NCBI RefSeq assembly: GCF_017948305.1
Contig: NZ_CP072842.1
Location: 2,771,236-2,835,235, forward strand
Direction of reading: 5' to 3'
DNA length: 64,000 bases
Source: Faecalibacter bovis
GTDB lineage: Bacteria; Bacteroidota; Bacteroidia; Flavobacteriales; Weeksellaceae
The notes beneath the pieces were generated by a model. The model was given only the letters and a program-made list of their open reading frames with translations. It did not search any database and was not told the DNA's origin. A program made the translations under genes and the position numbers. How positions within the stretch are numbered: position 1 is the stretch's first letter; every line of letters starts with the position of its first letter. Of the stretch, positions 26,403 through 35,303 are shown in pieces.

Positions 26403-27206
26403 CTATTTGATAGGCTTTATATTTTCTAAATAATGATTAATTGTAGATAAACGATTAATTAAATCATAGTAAGTTGGAGAAATTTCATCATCCAAATCAT
26501 CTTTGTGTACCAGTTTATTATTTTTATAAAATTCTATTTTATTAGTTGATTTACCACAGATTATGAATTCATTTTTTACTTTTTTTGGTAATGTAAAATC
26601 TATTGCATCAACTTTTTGCAGAATTAATTTTAGATAAGCTTTATTTACTTGTGCTTTCTCATTTCTTATTAAATCATCGTATCGAAATTTTTTATATTCA
26701 ATTGAACCGTTCTTCTTTAATGAAAATTTCACTCGAACTGTAGCTCCATTATAATTAGTCTCAGAAAATCGAATCTCATCATAGTCCAAAAGATTGGTAT
26801 TAACTTTTTGGCGAACTAATAAATATCCTTCAGAAAAAATCGTGTCTTTAGTTACCTTATTTATCTTCAAGATAGGCTCCATTTTATTATTCTTTGGATA
26901 TTCATAATAAATAATTGAATTTTTAATTTCAAACGTAGAATAATCTCCAAAATATTCTATTGAATCTTTCTCACCATCATAATAAAAATACGAATTCGAA
27001 TTATAAATAGAATCTCCTTCGAAACTGTAAACTGGATTTCTAAAATGAGGCAAAGGTTCTGGCAATGGTTCTTCCATTTCCTTATCTTTATAATAGTCTG
27101 GATTATCAAACATTATCCAAGTTCCTTGTAGAGCTTCATTCAATTTTTTATCTGTGGTATTACAAGAAAAAAATGCTAAAAATAATAGTGCAATCAAATA
27201 CTTCAT
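26403..27206 (-). CDS. Hypothetical lipoprotein, 267 residues
   Basis: The N-terminus is a lipoprotein signal (LIALLFLAFFSC) with Cys15 as the lipidation site. The remainder begins with a beta domain reminiscent of lipocalin-like stress lipoproteins (LQGTWIMFDNPDYY, SFEGDSIYN, DYSTFEIKNSIIYYEYP) and continues with a basic, helical C-terminal half. No characterised family recognised. It is divergent from another unrelated orphan lipoprotein gene (27303) with under 100 bp between them, and a -7 element lies 33 nt upstream. Confidence 0.7.
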   Translation of the reverse strand: MKYLIALLFLAFFSCNTTDKKLNEALQGTWIMFDNPDYYKDKEMEEPLPEPLPHFRNPVYSFEGDSIYNSNSYFYYDGEKDSIEYFGDYSTFEIKNSIIYYEYPKNNKMEPILKINKVTKDTIFSEGYLLVRQKVNTNLLDYDEIRFSETNYNGATVRVKFSLKKNGSIEYKKFRYDDLIRNEKAQVNKAYLKLILQKVDAIDFTLPKKVKNEFIICGKSTNKIEFYKNNKLVHKDDLDDEISPTYYDLINRLSTINHYLENIKPIK

Positions 27207-27239
27207 TAAAATTTATTGGAGTAAATAAATTTAATATTT

Positions 27240-27247
27240 CAAAATTA
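27240..27247 (-). promoter_or_regulatory. Bacteroidota -7 promoter element (TAATTTTG, minus strand)
   Basis: Exact TAnnTTTG match 33 nt upstream of the ATG at 27206. Confidence 0.5.
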
Positions 27248-27302
27248 TAATTATAATTTAAACATTTTTTTAACTAACTTTAATACAGTAAGTTGGTTGT
27301 AT

Positions 27303-27995
27303 ATGTTAAGATTTTTTATAATAATAGGTTTTACATCTTTATTATTTAATGGATGTAAAAAAGAAAAACAAGAAGTTACTCTTGAAAATAAGTCATTAAA
27401 TGCAGACACAGAATTGTCGTATGAATATGCCATAGATGTTCCAGTGAATAATCCTGGAGTTATAATTCAAATCGATTCGTTAACTTTTTTTCAATCTGAA
27501 TCTTTACAAAAAGATCATTCTGAAAAAACTAAAAATCTAATTCATAAAATTCAAAACCTCAAAAAGAATTTTGATGTATATGATGTGGTTAAAACCAACA
27601 CAATTAAAATTTTAGACGACAACAAATACACTTTTACCATAATTGATAATTTTAAAAATATTGATTTTCCTGACGAAACAATCAACAAGCAAAATGTAAA
27701 GAATCTTATCGATTTTAAAGATTTAAAAAATAATTTCGAACAAGATGATTTAATTTTAATCAATGTAAAAAATGGCTTTGATTACAACGAAGAAGATCAT
27801 AACCAATATGTCGCTAAAACTTATGTTTACATTTATATATTAAATTCTAAACACGAAATTTTAAAATTCTCAGAATCAATAGCTGGCACAAAATACATCG
27901 AAGATTCTTATGAAACCTTAACTTCAGATTATTTGGCACAAATAATGAAGCAATCGATTGAAAATACAATGGATATTATCGATAAAAAATATTAA
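27303..27995 (+). CDS. Hypothetical lipoprotein, 230 residues
   Basis: Start chosen at ATG 27303 rather than the TTG two codons earlier. Lipoprotein signal (FFIIIGFTSLLFNGC) with Cys18 as the acylated residue and a very basic/acidic linker (KKEKQE) after it. The mature part is Asp/Lys/Asn rich, with the beta-like blocks NTIKILDDNKYTFTIID and YVAKTYVYIYILNSKHEI, and ends in a helix. No family recognised. It is followed by an inverted repeat and a terminator. Confidence 0.68.
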   Translation: MLRFFIIIGFTSLLFNGCKKEKQEVTLENKSLNADTELSYEYAIDVPVNNPGVIIQIDSLTFFQSESLQKDHSEKTKNLIHKIQNLKKNFDVYDVVKTNTIKILDDNKYTFTIIDNFKNIDFPDETINKQNVKNLIDFKDLKNNFEQDDLILINVKNGFDYNEEDHNQYVAKTYVYIYILNSKHEILKFSESIAGTKYIEDSYETLTSDYLAQIMKQSIENTMDIIDKKY

Positions 27996-28037
27996 CATTG
28001 AACTATGCGGTCATTCATTATGACCTATAAAATTGGA

Positions 28038-28072
28038 AGTCCTGAAATTATAAATAGTTTCAGGATTTTTTA
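28038..28072 (+). terminator. Intrinsic terminator after the lipoprotein gene
   Basis: TCCTGAAA / TTTCAGGA hairpin followed by six Ts. Confidence 0.75.
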
Positions 28073-28112
28073 TTTCACTAATTTAAAAACAACTTTTCAA
28101 ATTGCTTTGTAT

Positions 28113-28120
28113 TATCTTTG
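28113..28120 (+). promoter_or_regulatory. Bacteroidota -7 promoter element (TATCTTTG)
   Basis: Exact TAnnTTTG match, 60 bp upstream of the uup ATG at 28181. Confidence 0.55.
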
Positions 28121-28180
28121 GCTATTCTAACATTTAAAGTAAGAATTAAACTACTTTGAATTAAATATTAAGCAATTATC

Positions 28181-30073
28181 ATGAATTTTCTTACAGTTGA
28201 AAATCTAACAAAATCATACGGAATCCGAACTTTATTTCACGATGTAAACTTCCACGTTAACGAAGGCGACCAAATTGCATTCGTTGCAAAAAACGGAAGT
28301 GGAAAATCGACATTATTAAAAATCTTAGCAGGATTAGAAACACCTGATTCTGGTGAAGTTCGCCCAGGAAAAGGGGTTAAAATATTAATGTTAGATCAAA
28401 GTGATGATTTCGATCCAAATTTAAAAGCTGAAGAATATATATTTAATCATTCAAACGAAGTTTTAGATGTTGTTCGTCAATACGATATGATGTTGGAAAA
28501 TGATCCATCTAACCCAGAATTGATTGATTTAATGGCTAAAATGGACGTTTTAGATGCTTGGAAAGTAGAACCAGTAATTAAAGAAATCTTATCCAAATTA
28601 AAAATTGATTTCTTAGATCAAAACATTGGTAAACTTTCTGGTGGTCAACGTAAACGTATTTCTTTAGCTAAATTTTTAATTGATTTAAGTTTTGAAAAAG
28701 GTTATGTACTTTTAATCTTAGATGAGCCAACCAACCATTTAGATATTGAGATGGTTGAATGGTTAGAATATTTCTTGAATAAGGAAAACAAAACGTTGAT
28801 TTTAGTAACGCACGACCGATATTTCTTAGATGCTATTTGTACAAAAATCTTGGAAATGGAAGACAAAACATTGTACGTACATTCAGGAAATTACGAAACT
28901 TATATTACCAATAAAGCGTTACGTATCGACAATCAAAACGCATCTATAGATAAAGCAAAAAACTTATACCGTAAGGAAATTGAGTGGATGCGTCGTCAGC
29001 CAAAAGCACGAACAACAAAATCTAAATCGAGAATTGATGCTTTTTATGATACTGAAAAAGCTGCAAAGCATAAAATAGTAGATCAAAAAGTAAAATTAGA
29101 GATGGTGATGACTCGTTTAGGTCAGAAAATCATCGAGATGGAAAATGTTTCAAAGGCTTTTGGACAAAAGAAAATTTTAGACAATTTCTCTTATATTTTT
29201 GCCCGTGGTGGTAAAATTGGTTTAGTTGGAAAAAATGGAGTTGGAAAAACAACATTTCTTAAAATGTTAGAAGGAATTGAAACTCCTGATTCAGGAAATA
29301 TCGAACGTGGTGACACGTTAAATATTGGACATTTTAAACAAGAAGGAATTCAATTTAAAGATGATGTTCGTGTAATAGAATTCGTAAAAGATATTGCAGA
29401 TTTCTTTCCACTTTCTAATGGGAAAGAAATGCGTGCTGAACAATTTTTAGAGATGTTCTTGTTTTCGCCAGAAACACAACATACTTATATTTCTAAATTA
29501 AGTGGTGGCGAAAAGAAACGTTTACAATTATTGGCAATTCTGTATAAAAATCCTAATTTCTTGATTTTAGATGAGCCAACAAATGATTTAGACTTACCTA
29601 CTTTAACCGTATTAGAAAGTTTCTTAGAAGAATACCAAGGTTGTTTATTAGTGGTTTCTCACGACCGTTATTTTATGGATAAGGTGGTTGATGAATTAAT
29701 GATTTTTGAAGGAGAAGGTAAAATATCTCGCTACATGGGAACTTACACCGAATTCCATATCGAAAATAAAAACAAGCCTGAGACGACAGAAAAGAAAATT
29801 GAAGAAGAAATTATCATTGCTGAAAAGGTGACTGAAAAACCAAAAATTAGCGATAATAAACCTCGTAAATTATCTTACAAAGAGCAACGAGAATTGGAGC
29901 AAATCAATAAAGATTTACCAGTATTAGAAGCTAAAAAAGAAGAGTTAACAAACTTACTTTCTGATCCAAATTTAGCTTATGATAAGATTGCAACTATTGG
30001 CGAAGAATTACAAAAAATAGTAGACGAAATTGAAGAAAAAGAATTTCGTTGGTTAGAATTATCTGAAGAATAA
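28181..30073 (+). CDS. uup: ABC-F family ATPase, Uup type
   Basis: 630 residues with two ATPase domains and no membrane part. Domain 1 has GKNGSGKST-type Walker A (AKNGSGKSTLLKIL), the signature LSGGQRKRISLAK and LILDEPTNHLD; domain 2 has GKNGVGKTTFLKML, LSGGEKKRLQLL and LILDEPTNDLD. The C-terminal ~80 residues form the coiled coil (KLSYKEQRELEQINKDLP onward) that distinguishes Uup from EttA. Uup-type proteins act on the ribosome and affect transposon precise excision; here it is a single gene with a -7 element and a strong terminator. Confidence 0.92.
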   Translation: MNFLTVENLTKSYGIRTLFHDVNFHVNEGDQIAFVAKNGSGKSTLLKILAGLETPDSGEVRPGKGVKILMLDQSDDFDPNLKAEEYIFNHSNEVLDVVRQYDMMLENDPSNPELIDLMAKMDVLDAWKVEPVIKEILSKLKIDFLDQNIGKLSGGQRKRISLAKFLIDLSFEKGYVLLILDEPTNHLDIEMVEWLEYFLNKENKTLILVTHDRYFLDAICTKILEMEDKTLYVHSGNYETYITNKALRIDNQNASIDKAKNLYRKEIEWMRRQPKARTTKSKSRIDAFYDTEKAAKHKIVDQKVKLEMVMTRLGQKIIEMENVSKAFGQKKILDNFSYIFARGGKIGLVGKNGVGKTTFLKMLEGIETPDSGNIERGDTLNIGHFKQEGIQFKDDVRVIEFVKDIADFFPLSNGKEMRAEQFLEMFLFSPETQHTYISKLSGGEKKRLQLLAILYKNPNFLILDEPTNDLDLPTLTVLESFLEEYQGCLLVVSHDRYFMDKVVDELMIFEGEGKISRYMGTYTEFHIENKNKPETTEKKIEEEIIIAEKVTEKPKISDNKPRKLSYKEQRELEQINKDLPVLEAKKEELTNLLSDPNLAYDKIATIGEELQKIVDEIEEKEFRWLELSEE

Positions 30074-30090
30074 TCTGAAGAACTAACTAT

Positions 30091-30124
30091 AAAAAAAACC
30101 TCATCCAATGGATGAGGTTTTTTT
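30091..30124 (+). terminator. Intrinsic terminator for uup
   Basis: AAACCTCATCC / GGATGAGGTTT hairpin with a T-run; the A-run upstream could make it work in both directions. Confidence 0.85.
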
Positions 30125-30141
30125 CATTTACAATTTTGCAT

Positions 30142-30174
30142 AAAAAAGGTCGGTTTTTAAACCGACCTTTTTTC
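30142..30174 (-). terminator. Intrinsic terminator for the T9SS type B protein gene
   Basis: AAAGGTCGGTTT / AAACCGACCTTT hairpin with A/T-runs on both sides, 14 bp after the stop at 30188. Confidence 0.85.
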
Positions 30175-30187
30175 ATATTAGGATTGC

Positions 30188-33100
30188 TTATTCTTTATTT
30201 TTTAAAGTTATGCTTCCTGTAAATTTAATTGCTTGTACAACTCCGTCACCAACAATATCAATTGTGAACCAGTAATCTGTAGTTGGTAATGGTTTACCAT
30301 TTACTTTACCATCCCATTTGATGTCTTGGTTATCGTTTTGTTCGTAAAGAATTTTACCAAAACGATCGAAGATTTTTACATCCACATTTTGACTTAACAA
30401 GATCGGTTTAATTCTCCAAACATCATTCATACCATCGTTATTTGGTGAGAAGAATGTAGGAATATCAATTACCTCTACTGTTTGAATCATGTAAACACAA
30501 TTTCCTACTTTAACGTAGATGTCATAGCTTCTACCTCTTTGTGGAATATCTAATACGTTAGACGTTTGGTAATTGATACCATCTAAAGAGTATTGTAATA
30601 ATCCTGGAGTATAGCTAGGATCACGAACTACATTAACAGTAATTGTATTAGCTGCAACGATAATTTCAGAAACAACTGGTGGTGGGAAATTAGCTAATTC
30701 AAAAGTATATTCTGTTGTACATCCTGAAGCGTTTGTAACGTTTACAGTGTACATACCGAATGTAGATAATCTAAATTTTCTATTTCCTAAGTTTACCACA
30801 TTTTCACCAGTTAAAGTAATTGTATAATTAGAGTAACGAGATAAATCTAATACAAATTCTTCGTCTTCACAGATGTAGTATTTGTCTTCTAATTCAATCG
30901 CTGGATTTTCATTTACAACATATTCGAAAGTTGAATATCCTGGACATAATCCAGCTGCTTCAAATTTCACGAAGATCGTTCCTCTTCTTGTAGATGTAGT
31001 CCAAACCGTTGGATTTAAGATTTCATTAGTTCCATTTTGTAAGTCAGCTAATGTTGGGAAGTAAGATAAAATATATCCACTTGGAACATTAAACTGTGGT
31101 CTAATTAAAGTTAAATCAAATTCATTCACTCCATTTGGACCTTCACAAATTTCTAATGGTCTATTTGCTGGTGCAATATTAATTGCATTTCCTTCTACAA
31201 GCGTAATTGCTTTGTGAACAAAACATCCTGCAGCAGTAGTTGCTTTTACCCAAATTTGAGCTGGTAAACGTGTTAAATATACATCAGATGTAATTTCATT
31301 TCTACCTGCTAATAAATCAGCTTCAGTCGCGTAGAATCCTAAAGTAATTCCTGAATAATTTTCTAAAACTACACCAGATAATGCAACTAAATCTAATTCG
31401 TAATCACCATCTACATTTGTATCACAAACATTGTATGTATTAACATTTGTAAATACTGGAAGCGGATTAACTGTAACATCAATTGTGTACACTTTAGTAC
31501 ATCCAGAAGCAGTTACAACATTGATTGTATAAGTAGCTGTTGATGATAATTCAAAAACATTTGGTCTAATAATATTTACCGTTCCTCCTGTCACTGTGAT
31601 TGTATAGGCTGTGTAAGCAGATAAATCTAATACATAAGTTTCTCCTTCACAGATTTCAACAGCCGCATCGATTGTAATTTCTGGTAACTCGTTAATTAAA
31701 TAATTGAACGATGTGATTGCTGGACAGAATCCATTTTGCTCAAAACGAACATAAATAATTCCTGCATTATCAGCTGGTGTAAATGCCGCTGGGTTTGCAA
31801 TTGCATTTGTATTCGCTTGTGCATCTTCTAATGAAGTGAAGTATTTAATCGTAACACCATTTGCAACATTAAAGAATGATGCCATAGACGTTAAATTCAA
31901 CACCGTTCCACCTTCAACTTCACATACTTCTAATGTTTGTGATGTTGGTGTAAATACCACTGCATCATTTGCAATGTAATCTACAGATGTTATTGTGAAA
32001 CACTCACCTATTGCATTTGCTCTAATCCAAATTTTACCTGGTAAATTTGTAAAGATATACTCATCTCCAGTTAATTCATTTGTACCTGCATTTGCATCAG
32101 CTTCTGTTGCATATAATTTAATCTCGAATTGGTTACCAACATTTGCTTGTGCAATAGCTCTTAATTGAACTAAATCAGCAACAAATTGTCCATCAAAATT
32201 GTCATCACATAATTCAATAGAATTAATTGCTGTGAAAACTGGTTTTGTCGTAACATTTAATTCTAATACATACTCTCTTTCACATCCAGATGCAGTTGTA
32301 ACTGTAATTGTATAATTTCCAGTTTCAGATAATTGATAAACTTTATTTCTAATTTCTACTGCGTTTCCAGAAACTGTAAAAGTATAATTTGTGTAAGAAG
32401 ATAAATCTAAAATATAAACTTCACCTTCACAAATTGTAACTGATGGAACAACATCAACCACTGGTAATGGATTTACTACAAAATTGAATGATGTAATTGC
32501 TGCACAGAATCCTTCTTGTTCGAATCGAACATAAATTATTCCTGCTGTTTCAGCAGTTGTGTATGCTGCTGGATTTGCAATTACATTTGTATTTGCTTGT
32601 GCATCTTCTAAAGAAGTGAAATATTTAATCACAACTCCATTCGCTACGTTAAATAACGGAGCCATAGAAGTTAAGTTTAATTCAACTGTTGTAGAACCTT
32701 CTACTTCACAAACTTCTAAAACTTGGTTAGTAGCTGTATAAGCAACTTCTTGTCCTGCGATTACATCAATTGAAGAAACTCCAAAACATTCACCTTGTGA
32801 ATTAGCTCTGATCCAAACTTTTGATGGTAAAGTAGTAACTATGAAAACATCTCCAGTTAATTCATTCGTATCCGCATTTGCGTCAGCTTCTGTTGCATAT
32901 AATTTAATTGTATAAGCATTACCAACGTTAGCTTGAGCTAATGTTCTGATTTGTGATAAATTGATTTCATATTGACCATCAAAATTATCATCACAAACTT
33001 GGATCGCATCAAATGGAGTGAATGTTGGTACTGGAACAATTGTTACAACGAAGTTGTAAATATTTGTACAACCTGAAGCGGTAGTAACTGTAATTGTGTA

Positions 33101-35224
33101 AGTTCCCGCTTCAGAAAATTGATAAACCTTATCACTAACCTCAACTACATTTCCAGAAATTGTGAAAGTATAATTTGCATAAGCTGATAAATCTAAAGAG
33201 AATGTTTCTCCCTCACAGAATACAACTTCTTCAACAACTTCTATCGTTGGTAAATCAATTGCTATGAATTGGAATGGAACAATAGCATCACATTTACCTT
33301 CTTCTGATAAATGAAGATATAAAGTTCCTGATGTTTCTGTCGTTGTCCAAGTTGTTGGATTTGTAATTTCATTAGTTAATGCAATAGCATCTTCTCTCGT
33401 TGGGAAATATTTTACAGTAACACCTGTTGGTAAAGCCAACTGCGGCAATACATTTGATAAATTAAATGTAGTTCCTTCTGGATTGATACATTCTTCGATT
33501 GCAGCTGTAGGTTCTGTAAAAGTAATAGCTTCTCCCATTTGAACTGGAACTTCACCAATACTAAAACATCTACCATCGTTACTAGCTCTTACCCATAAAG
33601 ATTGACCGATTGGCACTTGAACAATTCCTCCGTCTACTGGATTTGTTTGGTTGTTCGCGTCATCTTCAGATAAGTAAAATGTAAAATCATACTCACCGAT
33701 GTTATTTCCTAAGTAAGTTCTGATATCGTCTAAATCAATCTCGTAACTTCCATTAAAATCAGAATCACAAACAGTAAAAGTGTCGTAAAACTCAACAATT
33801 GGAGTCTCTAATACATTGATATCTATAAATGCTTCTGAAGTACAACTTCCTTTTCCTACTACGACACGAATTCTACCTGAATCCATAACTTCGTAGCTAG
33901 AAGGATTTGTAATTAATGTATTTCCTACATAATATTTAAAATCATAGTTTGAACCTTCCGCAGCAAAATAAGATTCGTATTCAGTTAAGTTGATGATATC
34001 ACCATAACATACGTCTAAATCTTTTTCTGTTTGTAAAAGTTCAACACGAACAATTTCTAAACGAACTGGTAAAATTTTAGTACATTTTAAATTTCCTTCA
34101 CCTAAATCATACTCTAGACGAACGTAATATGTACCATTAATACCATTATGATTTGCCCACTGATTTCTTGCAATTAACCCAGCAGTTCCATTTGCTTCAG
34201 CTTGCGCTAAAGATCTATAGAATTTAATGCTTACTAATTGATCATCTAAAAATTGTTGTGGAATAGCTTCCGCAAGATTAAATGTTCCTAAAGCAACACC
34301 TGTTTGTGGATTTTCTCCAGCAAAACATCCATAAATAATATCTTCCTCTAATCTTAATGGTTTTAACCCGATAAGCGTCAACTTAACAATATCTAAATTT
34401 CCATTAGGTAATTCAAAAGTTAAGAAAACATCTTTCCCTGTCTCTGAATAAGGTAATTGTAAAATATGCTCAGTTAATCTATTTTCAGGTAAGTTTGTAT
34501 TAGCGTGTTGTTCAGTTTCATAAAAATGATAATTGTAATTCGTATTAGGAGTACGTAATTCATCAACATAACTATCTAAATCGAAAGTAGCTAAATTTGT
34601 TACTTCATCAATACACTCGTACTCTTTAACAGCACAGTCTAATTCAGATGTACCACCAAATCCCATTCCTGACCCATCACCATTTCCAAAGTTATCAATA
34701 CCTATGATAATGATGTCTCCAACCTCTGTATCATAGTGTCTTTCTAATCCATCACCTTCTACTCCACGGCATAATGTTGGTGCATTAAGTCTAAGACCTA
34801 CTGTTCTACCTTGGCCAGCTGTATTTCTATTTCCTCTATCTGCTGGAGGTAGACGATTATAAGTAGCAAGTGGAATTGTCTCAACGTTTTCTACGTTAAA
34901 ATCATTATAATTAGCATGTCCTGGAGATAATTTCCAAGATAAGAAATCATAATCTACACCTGGATCTTCTGGAGTAATTTGAAAGGTGAAAGTACCTGCC
35001 CTTCTAATTTTCACGACACGAAATTGTATTCTATCCGTATATCCTGTAGAACATGTAGATCGTACATTAATACCTGGTACAGGCTGAATCACAATACCGG
35101 TAATTTCTTCTGCAGAACAGACACTGATAGAGAAAGGGTTCCCCGTGTCTTGACTAAATACAGGAATAGTGCTTATACAAGTAAGAAGTATAAGCACCAC
35201 CCTAAAGTAGAGTAATTTTATCAT
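30188..35224 (-). CDS. Giant secreted protein with four ~260-residue repeats and a T9SS type B sorting domain
   Basis: 1678 residues. Signal peptide (LILLTCISTIPVFSQ), a unique N-terminal region (to about residue 470), then four tandem units starting at residues 474, 733, 995 and 1255, each about 260 long. Each unit holds a VCD/LCDDNFDG block, a FYxTxADAN block, a CEVEG/CEGPNG block, a YFxTxEDAxxxTN block and a cysteine-rich ICEGExYxLDLSxY end with ASGC. Residues 1588-1678 (FFSPNNDGMNDVWRI, FDRFGKILYEQND, WDGKVNGKPLPTTDYWF) are the type B C-terminal domain that sends proteins through the type IX secretion system. Probable adhesin-like surface protein. It may be co-transcribed with the upstream 1238-residue gene (79 bp gap). 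Confidence 0.9.
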   Translation of the reverse strand: MIKLLYFRVVLILLTCISTIPVFSQDTGNPFSISVCSAEEITGIVIQPVPGINVRSTCSTGYTDRIQFRVVKIRRAGTFTFQITPEDPGVDYDFLSWKLSPGHANYNDFNVENVETIPLATYNRLPPADRGNRNTAGQGRTVGLRLNAPTLCRGVEGDGLERHYDTEVGDIIIIGIDNFGNGDGSGMGFGGTSELDCAVKEYECIDEVTNLATFDLDSYVDELRTPNTNYNYHFYETEQHANTNLPENRLTEHILQLPYSETGKDVFLTFELPNGNLDIVKLTLIGLKPLRLEEDIIYGCFAGENPQTGVALGTFNLAEAIPQQFLDDQLVSIKFYRSLAQAEANGTAGLIARNQWANHNGINGTYYVRLEYDLGEGNLKCTKILPVRLEIVRVELLQTEKDLDVCYGDIINLTEYESYFAAEGSNYDFKYYVGNTLITNPSSYEVMDSGRIRVVVGKGSCTSEAFIDINVLETPIVEFYDTFTVCDSDFNGSYEIDLDDIRTYLGNNIGEYDFTFYLSEDDANNQTNPVDGGIVQVPIGQSLWVRASNDGRCFSIGEVPVQMGEAITFTEPTAAIEECINPEGTTFNLSNVLPQLALPTGVTVKYFPTREDAIALTNEITNPTTWTTTETSGTLYLHLSEEGKCDAIVPFQFIAIDLPTIEVVEEVVFCEGETFSLDLSAYANYTFTISGNVVEVSDKVYQFSEAGTYTITVTTASGCTNIYNFVVTIVPVPTFTPFDAIQVCDDNFDGQYEINLSQIRTLAQANVGNAYTIKLYATEADANADTNELTGDVFIVTTLPSKVWIRANSQGECFGVSSIDVIAGQEVAYTATNQVLEVCEVEGSTTVELNLTSMAPLFNVANGVVIKYFTSLEDAQANTNVIANPAAYTTAETAGIIYVRFEQEGFCAAITSFNFVVNPLPVVDVVPSVTICEGEVYILDLSSYTNYTFTVSGNAVEIRNKVYQLSETGNYTITVTTASGCEREYVLELNVTTKPVFTAINSIELCDDNFDGQFVADLVQLRAIAQANVGNQFEIKLYATEADANAGTNELTGDEYIFTNLPGKIWIRANAIGECFTITSVDYIANDAVVFTPTSQTLEVCEVEGGTVLNLTSMASFFNVANGVTIKYFTSLEDAQANTNAIANPAAFTPADNAGIIYVRFEQNGFCPAITSFNYLINELPEITIDAAVEICEGETYVLDLSAYTAYTITVTGGTVNIIRPNVFELSSTATYTINVVTASGCTKVYTIDVTVNPLPVFTNVNTYNVCDTNVDGDYELDLVALSGVVLENYSGITLGFYATEADLLAGRNEITSDVYLTRLPAQIWVKATTAAGCFVHKAITLVEGNAINIAPANRPLEICEGPNGVNEFDLTLIRPQFNVPSGYILSYFPTLADLQNGTNEILNPTVWTTSTRRGTIFVKFEAAGLCPGYSTFEYVVNENPAIELEDKYYICEDEEFVLDLSRYSNYTITLTGENVVNLGNRKFRLSTFGMYTVNVTNASGCTTEYTFELANFPPPVVSEIIVAANTITVNVVRDPSYTPGLLQYSLDGINYQTSNVLDIPQRGRSYDIYVKVGNCVYMIQTVEVIDIPTFFSPNNDGMNDVWRIKPILLSQNVDVKIFDRFGKILYEQNDNQDIKWDGKVNGKPLPTTDYWFTIDIVGDGVVQAIKFTGSITLKNKE
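30683..33805 (-). repeat. Four in-frame tandem repeats of about 780 bp
   Basis: DNA units at 33805-33029, 33028-32243, 32242-31463 and 31462-30683. Units two and three are the most alike and remain similar at nucleotide level, for example around 31720-31770 and 32500-32550. Outer units have diverged, suggesting duplication by unequal recombination within the gene. Confidence 0.8.
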
Positions 35225-35248
35225 ATTAGTGTGTTAATTATTAGTGTG
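35225..35248 (-). promoter_or_regulatory. Tandem 9-bp direct repeat at 15-bp period directly before the ATG
   Basis: On the minus strand CACACTAAT occurs twice (35248-35240 and 35233-35225), the second copy abutting the ATG at 35224. It covers the whole ribosome-entry region, so it may act in translation control or bind a regulator. Confidence 0.45.
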
Positions 35249-35277
35249 ATAAATAAACGAACAATACGTTTATTTAT
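35249..35277. repeat. 11-bp perfect inverted repeat between two outer-membrane genes
   Basis: ATAAATAAACG (35249-35259) and CGTTTATTTAT (35267-35277) with a 7-nt loop. It lies between the 1238-residue and the 1678-residue genes. No T-run follows, so a classical terminator is unlikely; RNA hairpin or binding site possible. Confidence 0.5.
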
Positions 35278-35303
35278 TATTAACAATTTTAACACTTTTT
35301 TAG

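Noticed and set aside
28009..28025. GGTCAT/ATGACC hairpin after the lipoprotein gene
   Set aside because: Only 6 bp, between a stop codon and a real terminator; too small to call a feature.
30683..33805. CRISPR-like or mobile repeat array
   Set aside because: The repeats are long, in frame and protein coding; they are domain duplications, not CRISPR or an insertion element.
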